A model generated the notes under the pieces. The model was not told the DNA's origin and did not search any database. It saw only the letters and a program-made list of their open reading frames with translations. The translations under genes and the position numbers were made by a program. DNA of 64,000 nucleotides, from contig NZ_CP046400.1 of the NCBI RefSeq assembly GCF_009762795.1, positions 496,001-560,000 on the forward strand. The letters are read 5' to 3'. Source of the stretch: Pseudodesulfovibrio cashew. GTDB lineage: Bacteria; Desulfobacterota; Desulfovibrionia; Desulfovibrionales; Desulfovibrionaceae. Shown here in pieces: positions 55,323-62,915 of the stretch (position 1 is the stretch's first letter; the number at the start of each line of letters is the position of its first letter).

Positions 55323-55381
55323 GGAGCTATTTTCGGGCGACATATTTATACCGTAATTGTTTCAACCCACGCCCGAGCTCC
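55323..55381 (-). ncRNA. CreR/CreA-like crRNA mimic (psiR1-psiS-psiR2)
   Basis: Minus strand, crRNA orientation. PsiR1 ends CGGGCGTGGGTTGAAAC at 55359; the genuine repeat ends GGGGCGTGGATTGAAAC (two mismatches in 17). PsiS is AATTACGGTATAAATAT (55358-55342, 17 nt). PsiR2 starts GTCGCCC (55341), the first 7 nt of the repeat. GGAGCT-CGGGCG of psiR1 can pair with CGCCCG...AGCTCC after psiS, enclosing handle and guide in one stem-loop. The guide matches two TTC-flanked sites in this same intergenic region. Architecture and position are those of CreR/CreA RNAs of type I systems, which guide Cascade to repress cas or toxin promoters without cleavage. Expression is not shown. Confidence 0.75.
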
Positions 55382-55387
55382 ACAATC

Positions 55388-55429
55388 TAGCTACATATAC
55401 AATCGCCTTTTGTCAATACCTTAATTGAA
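55388..55429 (-). promoter_or_regulatory. Promoter of the crRNA-like RNA with predicted target 1
   Basis: Minus strand: TTC (55429-55427) then AATTAAGGTAT, matching the first 11 guide positions except position 6. The match runs into a consensus -35 box TTGACA (55416-55411). With 17-bp spacing a weak -10 (TAGCTA) lies at 55393-55388, which would start transcription near 55381, the first base of psiR1. Cascade loaded with this guide would therefore shut off its own RNA. Confidence 0.55.
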
Positions 55430-55472
55430 GCGGACTGTGCATAGCTCCTCCTTTCACACAATGACACCATAC

Positions 55473-57647
55473 TCAACCAATAAAATCCTCCGGGCGCATC
55501 TCGCCGGGAAAGGTCAGCCCGAACATCTCGTCATGGAACTCCATGCCACAGAGCACGGCATAGGTGTCCGCCACCCATTCGATGCCTCCGGCTTGATCCA
55601 GGGCCGCGAACTGACCGTCGTAGACCTGCACCGTGTACTGTTGCAGTTGCCGCAGAATGCCGCCGGGATGCTCGGCATAGTGCAGGTCGCGCACCAGCTT
55701 CTCCGCCCGCTCGTCATAGGGGATGACAACCGGAACCATGGTGTTCTCAATGAGTCTGAACGCCTTGCCCGCCTTGCGGAAATACCACTCGCCCCGGTCG
55801 TTGTTCAGGTGTTCCAGGATGCGCTTGCTGTCGAGCCGGTCCTTCTCCAGCCAGTAGTGCAAGGTAAAATAATGCCGAATGGCTTCGGGCGAAAAGGGAT
55901 CGACATCCGGTGTGCGGAGCACGGAGCCGGTATGCCCTGCCGGGCCGCTGAATGCGCGGGCAACGCCTTCCACGGGCGTGAAAACCCCCACCGGAGCCGC
56001 CCCGTCCAGTTCCCCTTCCCGGTTGCACCGCCCTGCGGCCTGGGTGATGGAGTCCAGCCCGGCCATCTCGCGGACAACTTCAGGAAACGAGACATCCACC
56101 CCGGCCTCGATCAATTGCGTACTGATCACGCGGCACGGCTCGCCGCCCGCCAGCATTTCGCGGATTTCCTCCAGCCTCTTCGATCTATGGGCCGGACACA
56201 TCAACGCGCTCAGATGACGCGCTCCTGGCTCGTCCCGCACCAGCTCGAACAATTCAGCGGCGCGTTTGCGAGTATTGACGATGCACAGGACCTGCTCCCG
56301 CTCCCGAACCATCTCCGCCACCTCGGCCAACGCCAGTTCACCGAGGTCTACCAGCTCGGTCCGTTTAAACGCCTCATGCATCCGCTGCGGGTCCGGCGCG
56401 AGTTCCCGGTCATCACCCAGCCCGTCCAGGCCACAGGCGAAATCCTCCTTTCGCAGGGCTGGCTGCGTGGCCGTGCACAGGACCACGCTGGCACCATAGT
56501 TTTCGGTCAGTTCCTCCAGGGCGCGCAGGCACGGGACCATGAAATCCACCGGCAGCATCTGCGCCTCGTCCAGAATGATCACCGAGTCGGCCAGGTTGTG
56601 CAGCTTGCGACACCTCGACGGCTTGAACGAAAACAGGGACTCGAAGAACTGCACGCTGGTGGTCACCACCACAGGTGCGTCCCAGTTCTCGCACGCCAGG
56701 CGATGCCGCCGGGCCTCGGCTGACTCCCGGGCATGGTCCTCCCGGTCAAAAACCTTGGAAGCGTCAAAGGTGCTGTGGTGCTCGACCACTGAATTGGCCG
56801 GAAATATCTCCCGGAAAACCCGCGCGTTCTGCTCGATGACCGAGGTATACGGGATGACATAGATCACGCGGCGCTTTCCATGCAACCGGGCGTGATCCAG
56901 GGCAAAGGCCATGGAGGTCAGCGTCTTGCCGCCGCCCGTGGGCACCGTCAGGGAGAACAGCCCCGGAGCCAGCGAGGCCTTGGCCCTGCAAGCAGCGAGA
57001 ATTTCCGCACGAAGTTCATTGATACGCCCTGACGCGGCGAACGTTGCCAGCTTGGCATCCAGCGCGGCAGTCAGCACTTCAAGCGAAGGACCGGGAGTGC
57101 GCCAAGAATGCCGAACACCGTCCATAAATGCTTCGGTATCCAGAAAATCCGCATCCACAAGAGTGGAAAAGAGCATACGGGTAAAAAAAGAAGCTTGAAA
57201 TGGGGAGTGTATTGGGAACGGTAGCTCTGGGTCATCTCGTCCCAAAAGAGGATTGGTTCTGTCTTCAGGAAAACTGGCGGCACCCCTAACCGTTTTTTCG
57301 AGAGAGTGCCCGTTGTCTGTCCCGTTGTAATCAGGTAGCCCCACATGATGACCAGCCACACAGTAAGCACCAATTCGACCAAAAGCCGACGCGCGATCCT
57401 GTAAAAGCCGAGCGCCCATACCTTTGTGGTCGACATGTTGCTGCTTTTCGCCGGTTAGGCGTTTCTGAAAGTTTATGGAGTATTTGCCTACATCATGAAG
57501 CAGACCTAAGAGGTAGCCCCATTCAGCTGCGTCAAATGAACTAGCAAATGTGGCTGCCATTTGTGCCACCTTGTCAAGGTGCTCATCCAATTTTTGCCAG
57601 CTTTCAGGACCAGATCCATCTTTTGTGTGCGCGTAAATGTCGTCCAT
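55473..57647 (-). CDS. cas3: CRISPR nuclease-helicase Cas3 (type I-C)
   Basis: 724 residues from ATG 57647 (the upstream in-frame start is TTG). An N-terminal HD nuclease (YAHTKD near residue 6; LLHDVGKYS with His-Asp about 51-52; AGHHVG) is fused to a superfamily 2 helicase: Walker A TVPTGGGKTLTS (about 234-245), motif II DEAQ (about 360-363) in a DExH-like place, TATQPAL, and motif VI QAAGRCNREG. Cas3 is recruited by Cascade and degrades target DNA. It is followed by the CreR-like region rather than directly by cas5. Confidence 0.97.
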   Translation of the reverse strand: MDDIYAHTKDGSGPESWQKLDEHLDKVAQMAATFASSFDAAEWGYLLGLLHDVGKYSINFQKRLTGEKQQHVDHKGMGARLLQDRASAFGRIGAYCVAGHHVGLPDYNGTDNGHSLEKTVRGAASFPEDRTNPLLGRDDPELPFPIHSPFQASFFTRMLFSTLVDADFLDTEAFMDGVRHSWRTPGPSLEVLTAALDAKLATFAASGRINELRAEILAACRAKASLAPGLFSLTVPTGGGKTLTSMAFALDHARLHGKRRVIYVIPYTSVIEQNARVFREIFPANSVVEHHSTFDASKVFDREDHARESAEARRHRLACENWDAPVVVTTSVQFFESLFSFKPSRCRKLHNLADSVIILDEAQMLPVDFMVPCLRALEELTENYGASVVLCTATQPALRKEDFACGLDGLGDDRELAPDPQRMHEAFKRTELVDLGELALAEVAEMVREREQVLCIVNTRKRAAELFELVRDEPGARHLSALMCPAHRSKRLEEIREMLAGGEPCRVISTQLIEAGVDVSFPEVVREMAGLDSITQAAGRCNREGELDGAAPVGVFTPVEGVARAFSGPAGHTGSVLRTPDVDPFSPEAIRHYFTLHYWLEKDRLDSKRILEHLNNDRGEWYFRKAGKAFRLIENTMVPVVIPYDERAEKLVRDLHYAEHPGGILRQLQQYTVQVYDGQFAALDQAGGIEWVADTYAVLCGMEFHDEMFGLTFPGEMRPEDFIG

Positions 57648-58615
57648 TAAACACCAAGGGTCTTCCCGCCAGTCCCTCCCCAACTAATGGTACACTCATA
57701 ACAAATTGCTTATGCATGGATCGGGTAATCTTGTCCATAGTATTTATTGGTTTGCTGGAATGAATTAAGTGCAGCGTATATTCAAAAGGCGGTGACGATT
57801 ATGCCGAGCTATCTACGAGTACAAATACCATCTAGCTAAAGCGCCGAGCAGTCATCATCCTACGGCGCATAAGGCTTTTGGGTTGTGGGGATGAAAGAGG
57901 AGGGTGTACGCCAACAAATCAAGCTGATATAGAATTGACATGAGTAAAAAATGAATTGGTGCATAAAAAACAGCGGGCGGAGGAGCTGATAACTCTTTGA
58001 CTGTGAGCAAAAGCAAAACTGATATGCAACAATTTCAGTCAACACGTTTTACTTGCGGCACTCTTCTTGGTCGAAAATTCCCTCTTGGCCCATCGACCAA
58101 GCTCACCGAGGACGATTTGTTTGATTGTTCCGAGAGCATAGATTGGCGCTCTTCTGATTGGGTATACGGGCGCTAAGTGCATTGTGAGAACTAAATCGTT
58201 CCCGCTGATAGATGCAAAGCACCATCGAAGGAATCAGAGAACGAATCGTTTTCAATAGCGTGATGGCTTAAGCTTTATAAAGGAGCCCCCACCAATGAGA
58301 CCGGAAGATATACCTAAAGGCTGGATTTCCTCCGAGAAGGACTTGAAGAAAGATTGCAAACGAGCGTTCCCGAAGGAGCACTTCAAGCATTTCCGTTACG
58401 CGACTCTCTGGCGTTAGAAGCAGCCGAAAAAACCTGACGACGATTCGGACACCACGGAATGAGGGAGATCTTTACTTGCATGCCTCGAATGATAGAGGCT
58501 TACTCTCCCCATGGGGCAGCCATGGAGCATGTCAGTTTGGAGACGAAAAGGACCTCAGGCCTTCACAGTTGGCGAATACACTTAACTGCAAGCGCTTAGC
58601 GCACGGCACCTGGGG
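57648..58615. other. Mostly non-coding region between cas3 and the iteron cluster
   Basis: Low coding potential and lower GC than the cas genes. It must contain the cas3 promoter near 57660-57800. Two weak minus-strand frames (57604-57738, 44 codons; 57860-58045) have no supporting signals. A small plus-strand ORF with a good SD lies at 58295. I see no CRISPR-like motif or CreR target here, so cas3 may be regulated separately from cas5-cas2. Confidence 0.5.
58295..58417 (+). CDS. Small ORF with an in-frame amber stop (40 codons, readable to 58462)
   Basis: ATG 58295 is preceded by AAAGGAG. The reading MRPEDIPKGWISSEKDLKKD continues to TAG at 58415, after which the same frame stays open for 14 more charged codons (KQPKKPDDDSDTTE) to a TGA at 58462. 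The composition is protein-like (polar, Lys/Asp-rich). It may be a short satellite-element protein, or a slightly longer gene interrupted by a nonsense mutation. Unrecognised. Confidence 0.35.
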   Translation: MRPEDIPKGWISSEKDLKKDCKRAFPKEHFKHFRYATLWR

Positions 58616-59024
58616 CTGTTACCACTGTTACTAGTCCACAACCAGCTTACTACGGCCATATTCCTCAATGATTCAAGCGACATTACTACTGTTACCACTG
58701 TTACGACTTCCATATATGGTTATTGTTGAACGCACTTTCTGTATGAAATATCTCGGTTGCAGTTAAAGAATCACAACTCCCCACCAAAGATCGTGGGGCA
58801 TTTGCCAGAAGAATTGATAGCAGTCAGTCTCTGTGCCAGATCCGATAGGGGCCTACCCCTTTTGAAAAAGCAGGGGGTGGGGTATGGGTCTGGCCATCCT
58901 GCCTTAGTTCAATTCACCATGCGCCTGAACTGTTAGTAACAGTAGTATCAGTAGTAACAGCTCTGAAACGACTAACAATTTCTGTGCCCACAAACAGAAA
59001 CAGTGATGGTAACAGTGGTAACAA
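58616..59024. repeat. Mirrored iteron clusters: candidate replication origin of the P4-like element
   Basis: A 9-bp unit CTGTTACYA occurs in four clusters: 58616-58633 (2 units, plus), 58680-58706 (3, plus, first degenerate), 58934-58960 (3, minus) and 59007-59024 (2, minus). The 16-bp core CTGTTACCACTGTTAC is exact at 58616 and 58689. Matching copies are 73 bp apart on each side, so the layout is a symmetric 2-3/3-2 around a 227-bp centre holding a CCCCAC/GTGGGG hairpin. It lies directly downstream of the primase-helicase gene. P4-type initiators bind iterons at ori/crr, so an origin is the natural reading. Confidence 0.6.
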
Positions 59025-59097
59025 AACCAGACACCAGCCCCACTGCCCATATCCCAGACACGCTATGCCACATCAAACCTAGGATGTGTTGGTGTTA

Positions 59098-61863
59098 TTA
59101 CTCTTTGAAGATCTTCGACGTGATGACGTAAACCTTTTTCAGGCTCTTGACGCCCATTCCGGGAAGTCGCTTGGCCATCTGGAAGCTCCCGGAGGTCTGT
59201 GTTTTCAGAATCCCCTGTTCAGCAAGCATCCTGCAAACCATCTTGTGGTCGAATCCCTGGCAGACCTCCCGAAACGCCTCAGGGAACATCCAGAATTCAG
59301 CGTTGCCCTCGTCATCTTCATTTCGGAATCCTGCCCTGTTGTAGCTCTCGACGATCACCTGCGGTTCAGAGCTTTCACTATTTTTGGATCCAATGAGCTC
59401 AAAGCGGCTGCTAGCGTACTTTTCAAAGAATGCGCGGACCTGCCGAAGCCCTTCCAGCTTTTCAGCAGCACCTTTTCCCCCGCGATGGTTAAGCCATGCG
59501 TGGAAGCAATCCATTGCAGCTTTGGACGCCTCTGCAGACTCCCACGGAAGGATGCCGATCTCAGCAGCAAGCTCACCGCTTGCAGCCACATGCGCAAAAC
59601 GCCTGCAGGCCCGCTTGACCTGCCCGTCAGCTTCGATCGGACAATGAGTGTTATAAAAAGTGTGGCGCAGCTGAGAGTGCCGTTTACAATGGGCATCGAG
59701 GTTGTCCATCAGTTTTTCCAGAAACGCCCGAAGCGGAGTTCCGTAGTAGGAGGTTGCAGCCTGGGAAATCGCTCGTGCGAACTCTTCCCCATTTCCGAAG
59801 CCATGGATCTTCTCGAACGCACCGAGGTCACAACCTGCGTCTGCAGGAATATCCACGATTCTCACAGCATGCCCAGCCTTAGCCCTCAGTCTCTGATCCT
59901 CAAGGAGCTTGTCATTAAGAGAAGTTTCGCCGGTACTGAGAAAACAAGATCGCCAGGCGTTGATGGATGCAGTCGACCCAACTTTAGTCGCACGCAGCTT
60001 CCCCACACCGTTCGCAAGCAAATAAGCACCCTCCGCAACAACCTTACTGTCGGCTTGCCCCATCTCATCAAGGCAGAGGAGAGTATCACAGCATGATGCT
60101 GCAATTGCTTCGATACCGTTGTCAGTGGCACGCCACTGACGGATGTAGCCGGCGTCACCGCCACCGCCACACACACTAGCAGCAGCCATTAGCACGGTAG
60201 TCTTGCCGATGGAGCTACTTCCAATAAAATGAAAGCCGCCAGACTCAGCTCCTGCGTGGTGCTGCATAACGGCAGCGAACGCTACAGAAACACCAAAGGC
60301 GAGACGAGAATTCCCCTGGCACCAGGTGCCCACTGAATCCTGCCACTCCTTAAGGGAACCGCTCAGCTTGTATGGATTGTCATTGCAAAGCCTCTGGAGA
60401 ATTACCTGTTCTTCACCATGGACTCCATATGTCTGATCAGGGAGGACGAACGTGTCACCATGCCACCCGGTACGGGGGACACAAAGGGCGCGGGCTTCCG
60501 GGTCAGTCTGCACAATGTACTCAAGGAGCCGAGCCTTGGAATAACGTCCTGGCGCTAAGCGCAAGCCAAGACTTGCCAGATGTTGCCGAAAAGGCTCCCC
60601 AGCCATAGCGGTCATTTCCATGGACATGGCCCACTTATGGTCATTGCCATCAGGATCAGTAACCTGAAGCAACTTCCCCCAGCTCTGGTTGTCTTTATCG
60701 CGAGTAAGAGCGAGTACTTCCAAAGGAGAGCAGACCATTTCCTCGACGAGCTCGCCGCTCGAAACAATCTTGGTACGGTAGACACCGTCTTCCTTCAACT
60801 TAAAGCCGGGGGAGGCCGACGGGGAAGTTTGGGGCTTGTCGTCAATCCCGTAACGTTCTAATGCCAGACACTTGAATCCTTCACGGTCCACCTGGTTGTT
60901 TTCGATCAATTCCAGGGTGCGCTTGCTATCCCAGTCAGTGGCGTCGGCTAAATCCCACCCTTTGGGGGCATTTGCAGGAGGCACAACAATCGAGACCGAA
61001 GCGGCCTGTTCGATGACTGCGAGTTCTGCAACTTTGAGCGCGGCTTCGAAGCCGGGCTTGTCTGCGTCCGGCCAGATCTTTACCGCACGGTCTTTGACGG
61101 GGCTCCAGTCGGCCAAGTGCACGGAGTTGGAGCCGCTAGGCCAAGTCATAGCGACCATGCTATCCCCAACCAAATCACGCGCGGCATCAGCCGCTTTTTC
61201 CCCTTCCATAATAAGGACAGGGACAGTAGCTTCGGCCTGGGCCAAGATATCCAACCCATACAGGGACCGAGGGGCAGGCACCCCCTTCCAATCCCAGTGC
61301 CTGTTCCCTTTTCCGTCATGCCCAAACGTATGAGGAAGGATAGCCTTTCCCCCATCCGGCAGATCAAACCTGCAGACGTACGACAACGGATTGCCTTCAC
61401 AATCGAGGTAGAGCCATACCCGTGACGGCAATCCGAACTTCGGGTGTCTGTGATCGCTGCCAGGTGCGTCTTCAGGGATGGGCAGGAAGGGCTCCCAGTC
61501 GGCTTTTTTCGAAGACATCTTCTTTCGATTACAGCGGGGAGTATTGAATTCGATATGGAGATATTCTGCCAGCGCTTTGGCTGCCTCAAGCTGCGTGACG
61601 CCATTAAGATAGGCATAGAGGGAGATGAGATCGCCACCATATTCACCAGTAGCGTTTTCAAACCATTGCCCAGTGTCCTTATTAATTTTGAACGAACCAG
61701 GTTTTTTATCATCACGGGTCGGATTACGAGGGACATACTCGTTTCCTTCGTAACGCCCGCCAGGGCACCACAGCTCCACGAGCTCGTTGAAACGGTTCAA
61801 CGCAGCATGATTAACGGCCTGAAAATCAACCTTGAAATACTTCTGTTGACGGGGGCTACTCAT
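59098..61863 (-). CDS. P4-type primase-helicase (Toprim and DUF927 domains)
   Basis: 921 residues from MSSPRQQKYFKVDFQ; ATG 61863 has GAAGGAG upstream and overlaps the AlpA-like stop by 8 bp. The N-terminus resembles DnaG-type primase zinc-domain folds (GQWFENATGEYGGDLISLYAYL), followed by a Toprim domain (VLIMEGEKAAD with Glu; IWPDADKPG with the Asp pair). The C-terminal DUF927 helicase carries Walker A GSSSIGKTT and Walker B LLCLDEMGQ. This arrangement drives self-replication in P4-like satellites and integrative elements. Downstream lies the iteron cluster. Confidence 0.9.
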   Translation of the reverse strand: MSSPRQQKYFKVDFQAVNHAALNRFNELVELWCPGGRYEGNEYVPRNPTRDDKKPGSFKINKDTGQWFENATGEYGGDLISLYAYLNGVTQLEAAKALAEYLHIEFNTPRCNRKKMSSKKADWEPFLPIPEDAPGSDHRHPKFGLPSRVWLYLDCEGNPLSYVCRFDLPDGGKAILPHTFGHDGKGNRHWDWKGVPAPRSLYGLDILAQAEATVPVLIMEGEKAADAARDLVGDSMVAMTWPSGSNSVHLADWSPVKDRAVKIWPDADKPGFEAALKVAELAVIEQAASVSIVVPPANAPKGWDLADATDWDSKRTLELIENNQVDREGFKCLALERYGIDDKPQTSPSASPGFKLKEDGVYRTKIVSSGELVEEMVCSPLEVLALTRDKDNQSWGKLLQVTDPDGNDHKWAMSMEMTAMAGEPFRQHLASLGLRLAPGRYSKARLLEYIVQTDPEARALCVPRTGWHGDTFVLPDQTYGVHGEEQVILQRLCNDNPYKLSGSLKEWQDSVGTWCQGNSRLAFGVSVAFAAVMQHHAGAESGGFHFIGSSSIGKTTVLMAAASVCGGGGDAGYIRQWRATDNGIEAIAASCCDTLLCLDEMGQADSKVVAEGAYLLANGVGKLRATKVGSTASINAWRSCFLSTGETSLNDKLLEDQRLRAKAGHAVRIVDIPADAGCDLGAFEKIHGFGNGEEFARAISQAATSYYGTPLRAFLEKLMDNLDAHCKRHSQLRHTFYNTHCPIEADGQVKRACRRFAHVAASGELAAEIGILPWESAEASKAAMDCFHAWLNHRGGKGAAEKLEGLRQVRAFFEKYASSRFELIGSKNSESSEPQVIVESYNRAGFRNEDDEGNAEFWMFPEAFREVCQGFDHKMVCRMLAEQGILKTQTSGSFQMAKRLPGMGVKSLKKVYVITSKIFKE

Positions 61864-62083
61864 TAGCATCTCCTTCAGAGTATTCGCCCATTGCAATGCG
61901 CTTGAGACCATCAATCAAGTCGTCAATATCGCTTTCGCGCCACACCGTGCATCGTGCACCAAGCTTCAATCCGGCAGGATAAATGCCGTGTTTGACTCCA
62001 GCCCACCACGTGGACTTGCTGACAGGGATCCGCTCCAGGACGTCGGAGATACGCAAAAGGGATTCTTTCTGTTTTTCACTCAT
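61856..62083 (-). CDS. AlpA/excisionase-like DNA-binding protein
   Basis: 75 residues. RISDVLERIPVSKSTWWAGVKHG is a MerR-type HTH as in AlpA, with YPAGLKLGARCTVWRESDIDDLI as the wing region. AlpA-like proteins control integrase/excision or the replication operon in P4-type elements. It is first in a two-gene unit with the primase-helicase, under the palindrome and TGGTGAA repeats at 62151-62219. Confidence 0.88.
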   Translation of the reverse strand: MSEKQKESLLRISDVLERIPVSKSTWWAGVKHGIYPAGLKLGARCTVWRESDIDDLIDGLKRIAMGEYSEGDANE

Positions 62084-62150
62084 GTCATGATTCCTTTGGT
62101 TGTGACGTTAGCGGAAATCGCCGTGTCCATCTGAAATCAGACTACCGAGA

Positions 62151-62219
62151 CACCACTAGTGGTGCGTCAAGATGCCTAGGTGGTGAAAAAGCTGGTGAAA
62201 AATACTGAGGGGTGGTGAA
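62151..62219. promoter_or_regulatory. Palindrome CACCACTAGTGGTG and three TGGTGAA repeats
   Basis: A perfect 14-bp palindrome (62151-62164) is followed by TGGTGAA at 62181, 62193 and 62213. It lies in the 136-bp gap upstream of the AlpA-like gene and just after the stop of the 221-aa ORF. It is a likely operator for the AlpA-like protein or for an element regulator. P4 iterons of the GGTGAAC type are similar, so a replication role is also possible. Confidence 0.5.
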
Positions 62220-62885
62220 CTACTCTTTTTGGGCTCGTTTTCGAGCAGATTTCCCTCTTGACCGAAAGCCCTCGACCGAAAGCACTTCGTCAGGGTGTGA
62301 AACTAAGCGCCCCATCTGGTAATTGGAAATAACAGGGTTGTTTTTTCGATCTTCCGGACACGGAAAAGAGTCGTCCAATTCCCTGGCAACTTCAGCGCGC
62401 AAATTTCTACCGGAACAATGCTTGTACTTCTCATGGAGCCATGGGGCCATTTCTTCAGGCGTGTTGAAGACTACTCCCTCAAAAGAAGCAGGCTCCACTA
62501 TGCTGTTGACCACACCAATAGTAGGTAAATCTGCCCCTTCAGCCATATCAGCAAATTTATCCATGCCAGGGATCGGGAGCCCATTGACGGTATAAACAGC
62601 GCCTCTGATCCGGAGCAACAGATATTCAAACTCCAAAATTTTCTCATCCCGGTTCTGCAAAGACTTCGCATCGTCTGTTGAAGCCCTCCTCCAGCGCTGA
62701 AGTTCTCTTATGACCTTTTGTTCCAAAGTCTGGCCGTCAGCGTCACGCCTATTCAAAACCAATTCAGGCTTGCCGCCCTTTTGGAGAATTTCCGTCAATT
62801 GCTCCTCAAACTCGGAAACTAACACATTGTAATAGCTAACCTTACCACAACCCGCCATACCTTTTTTCTCCCTGTTGTCTTCCAT
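62220..62885 (-). CDS. Element-encoded protein of unknown function
   Basis: 221 residues, charged and helical. Visible features are FEEQLTEILQKGGKPEL, ELQRWRRAS, a central more hydrophobic stretch (LLLRIRGAVYTVNGLPIPG), and a very basic C-terminus (FRSRGKSARKRAQKE) that suggests nucleic-acid binding. It sits between the integrase (30 bp upstream) and the regulator. This position in P4-like elements often holds accessory or anti-phage genes. No family recognised. Confidence 0.7.
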   Translation of the reverse strand: MEDNREKKGMAGCGKVSYYNVLVSEFEEQLTEILQKGGKPELVLNRRDADGQTLEQKVIRELQRWRRASTDDAKSLQNRDEKILEFEYLLLRIRGAVYTVNGLPIPGMDKFADMAEGADLPTIGVVNSIVEPASFEGVVFNTPEEMAPWLHEKYKHCSGRNLRAEVARELDDSFPCPEDRKNNPVISNYQMGRLVSHPDEVLSVEGFRSRGKSARKRAQKE

Positions 62886-62915
62886 TTGAATTTGACTCCC
62901 ATCTTTCCTGGTGTG

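Noticed and set aside
55283-55429. The three AATTANGGTAT copies as simple operator repeats for an ordinary repressor
   Set aside because: Not fully excluded, but one copy is bordered exactly by both repeat ends and lacks the TTC, while the other two have TTC. A protein operator would not predict that pattern.
57604-57738. 44-codon minus-strand ORF overlapping the cas3 start (MDKITRSMHKQF...)
   Set aside because: No SD, ordinary composition, and no link to the CreR-like guide. It is probably chance within the cas3 leader.
57860-58045. 61-codon minus-strand ORF rich in aromatic and Cys residues
   Set aside because: It lies in a low-GC non-coding stretch with no SD and biased composition from A/T-rich DNA.
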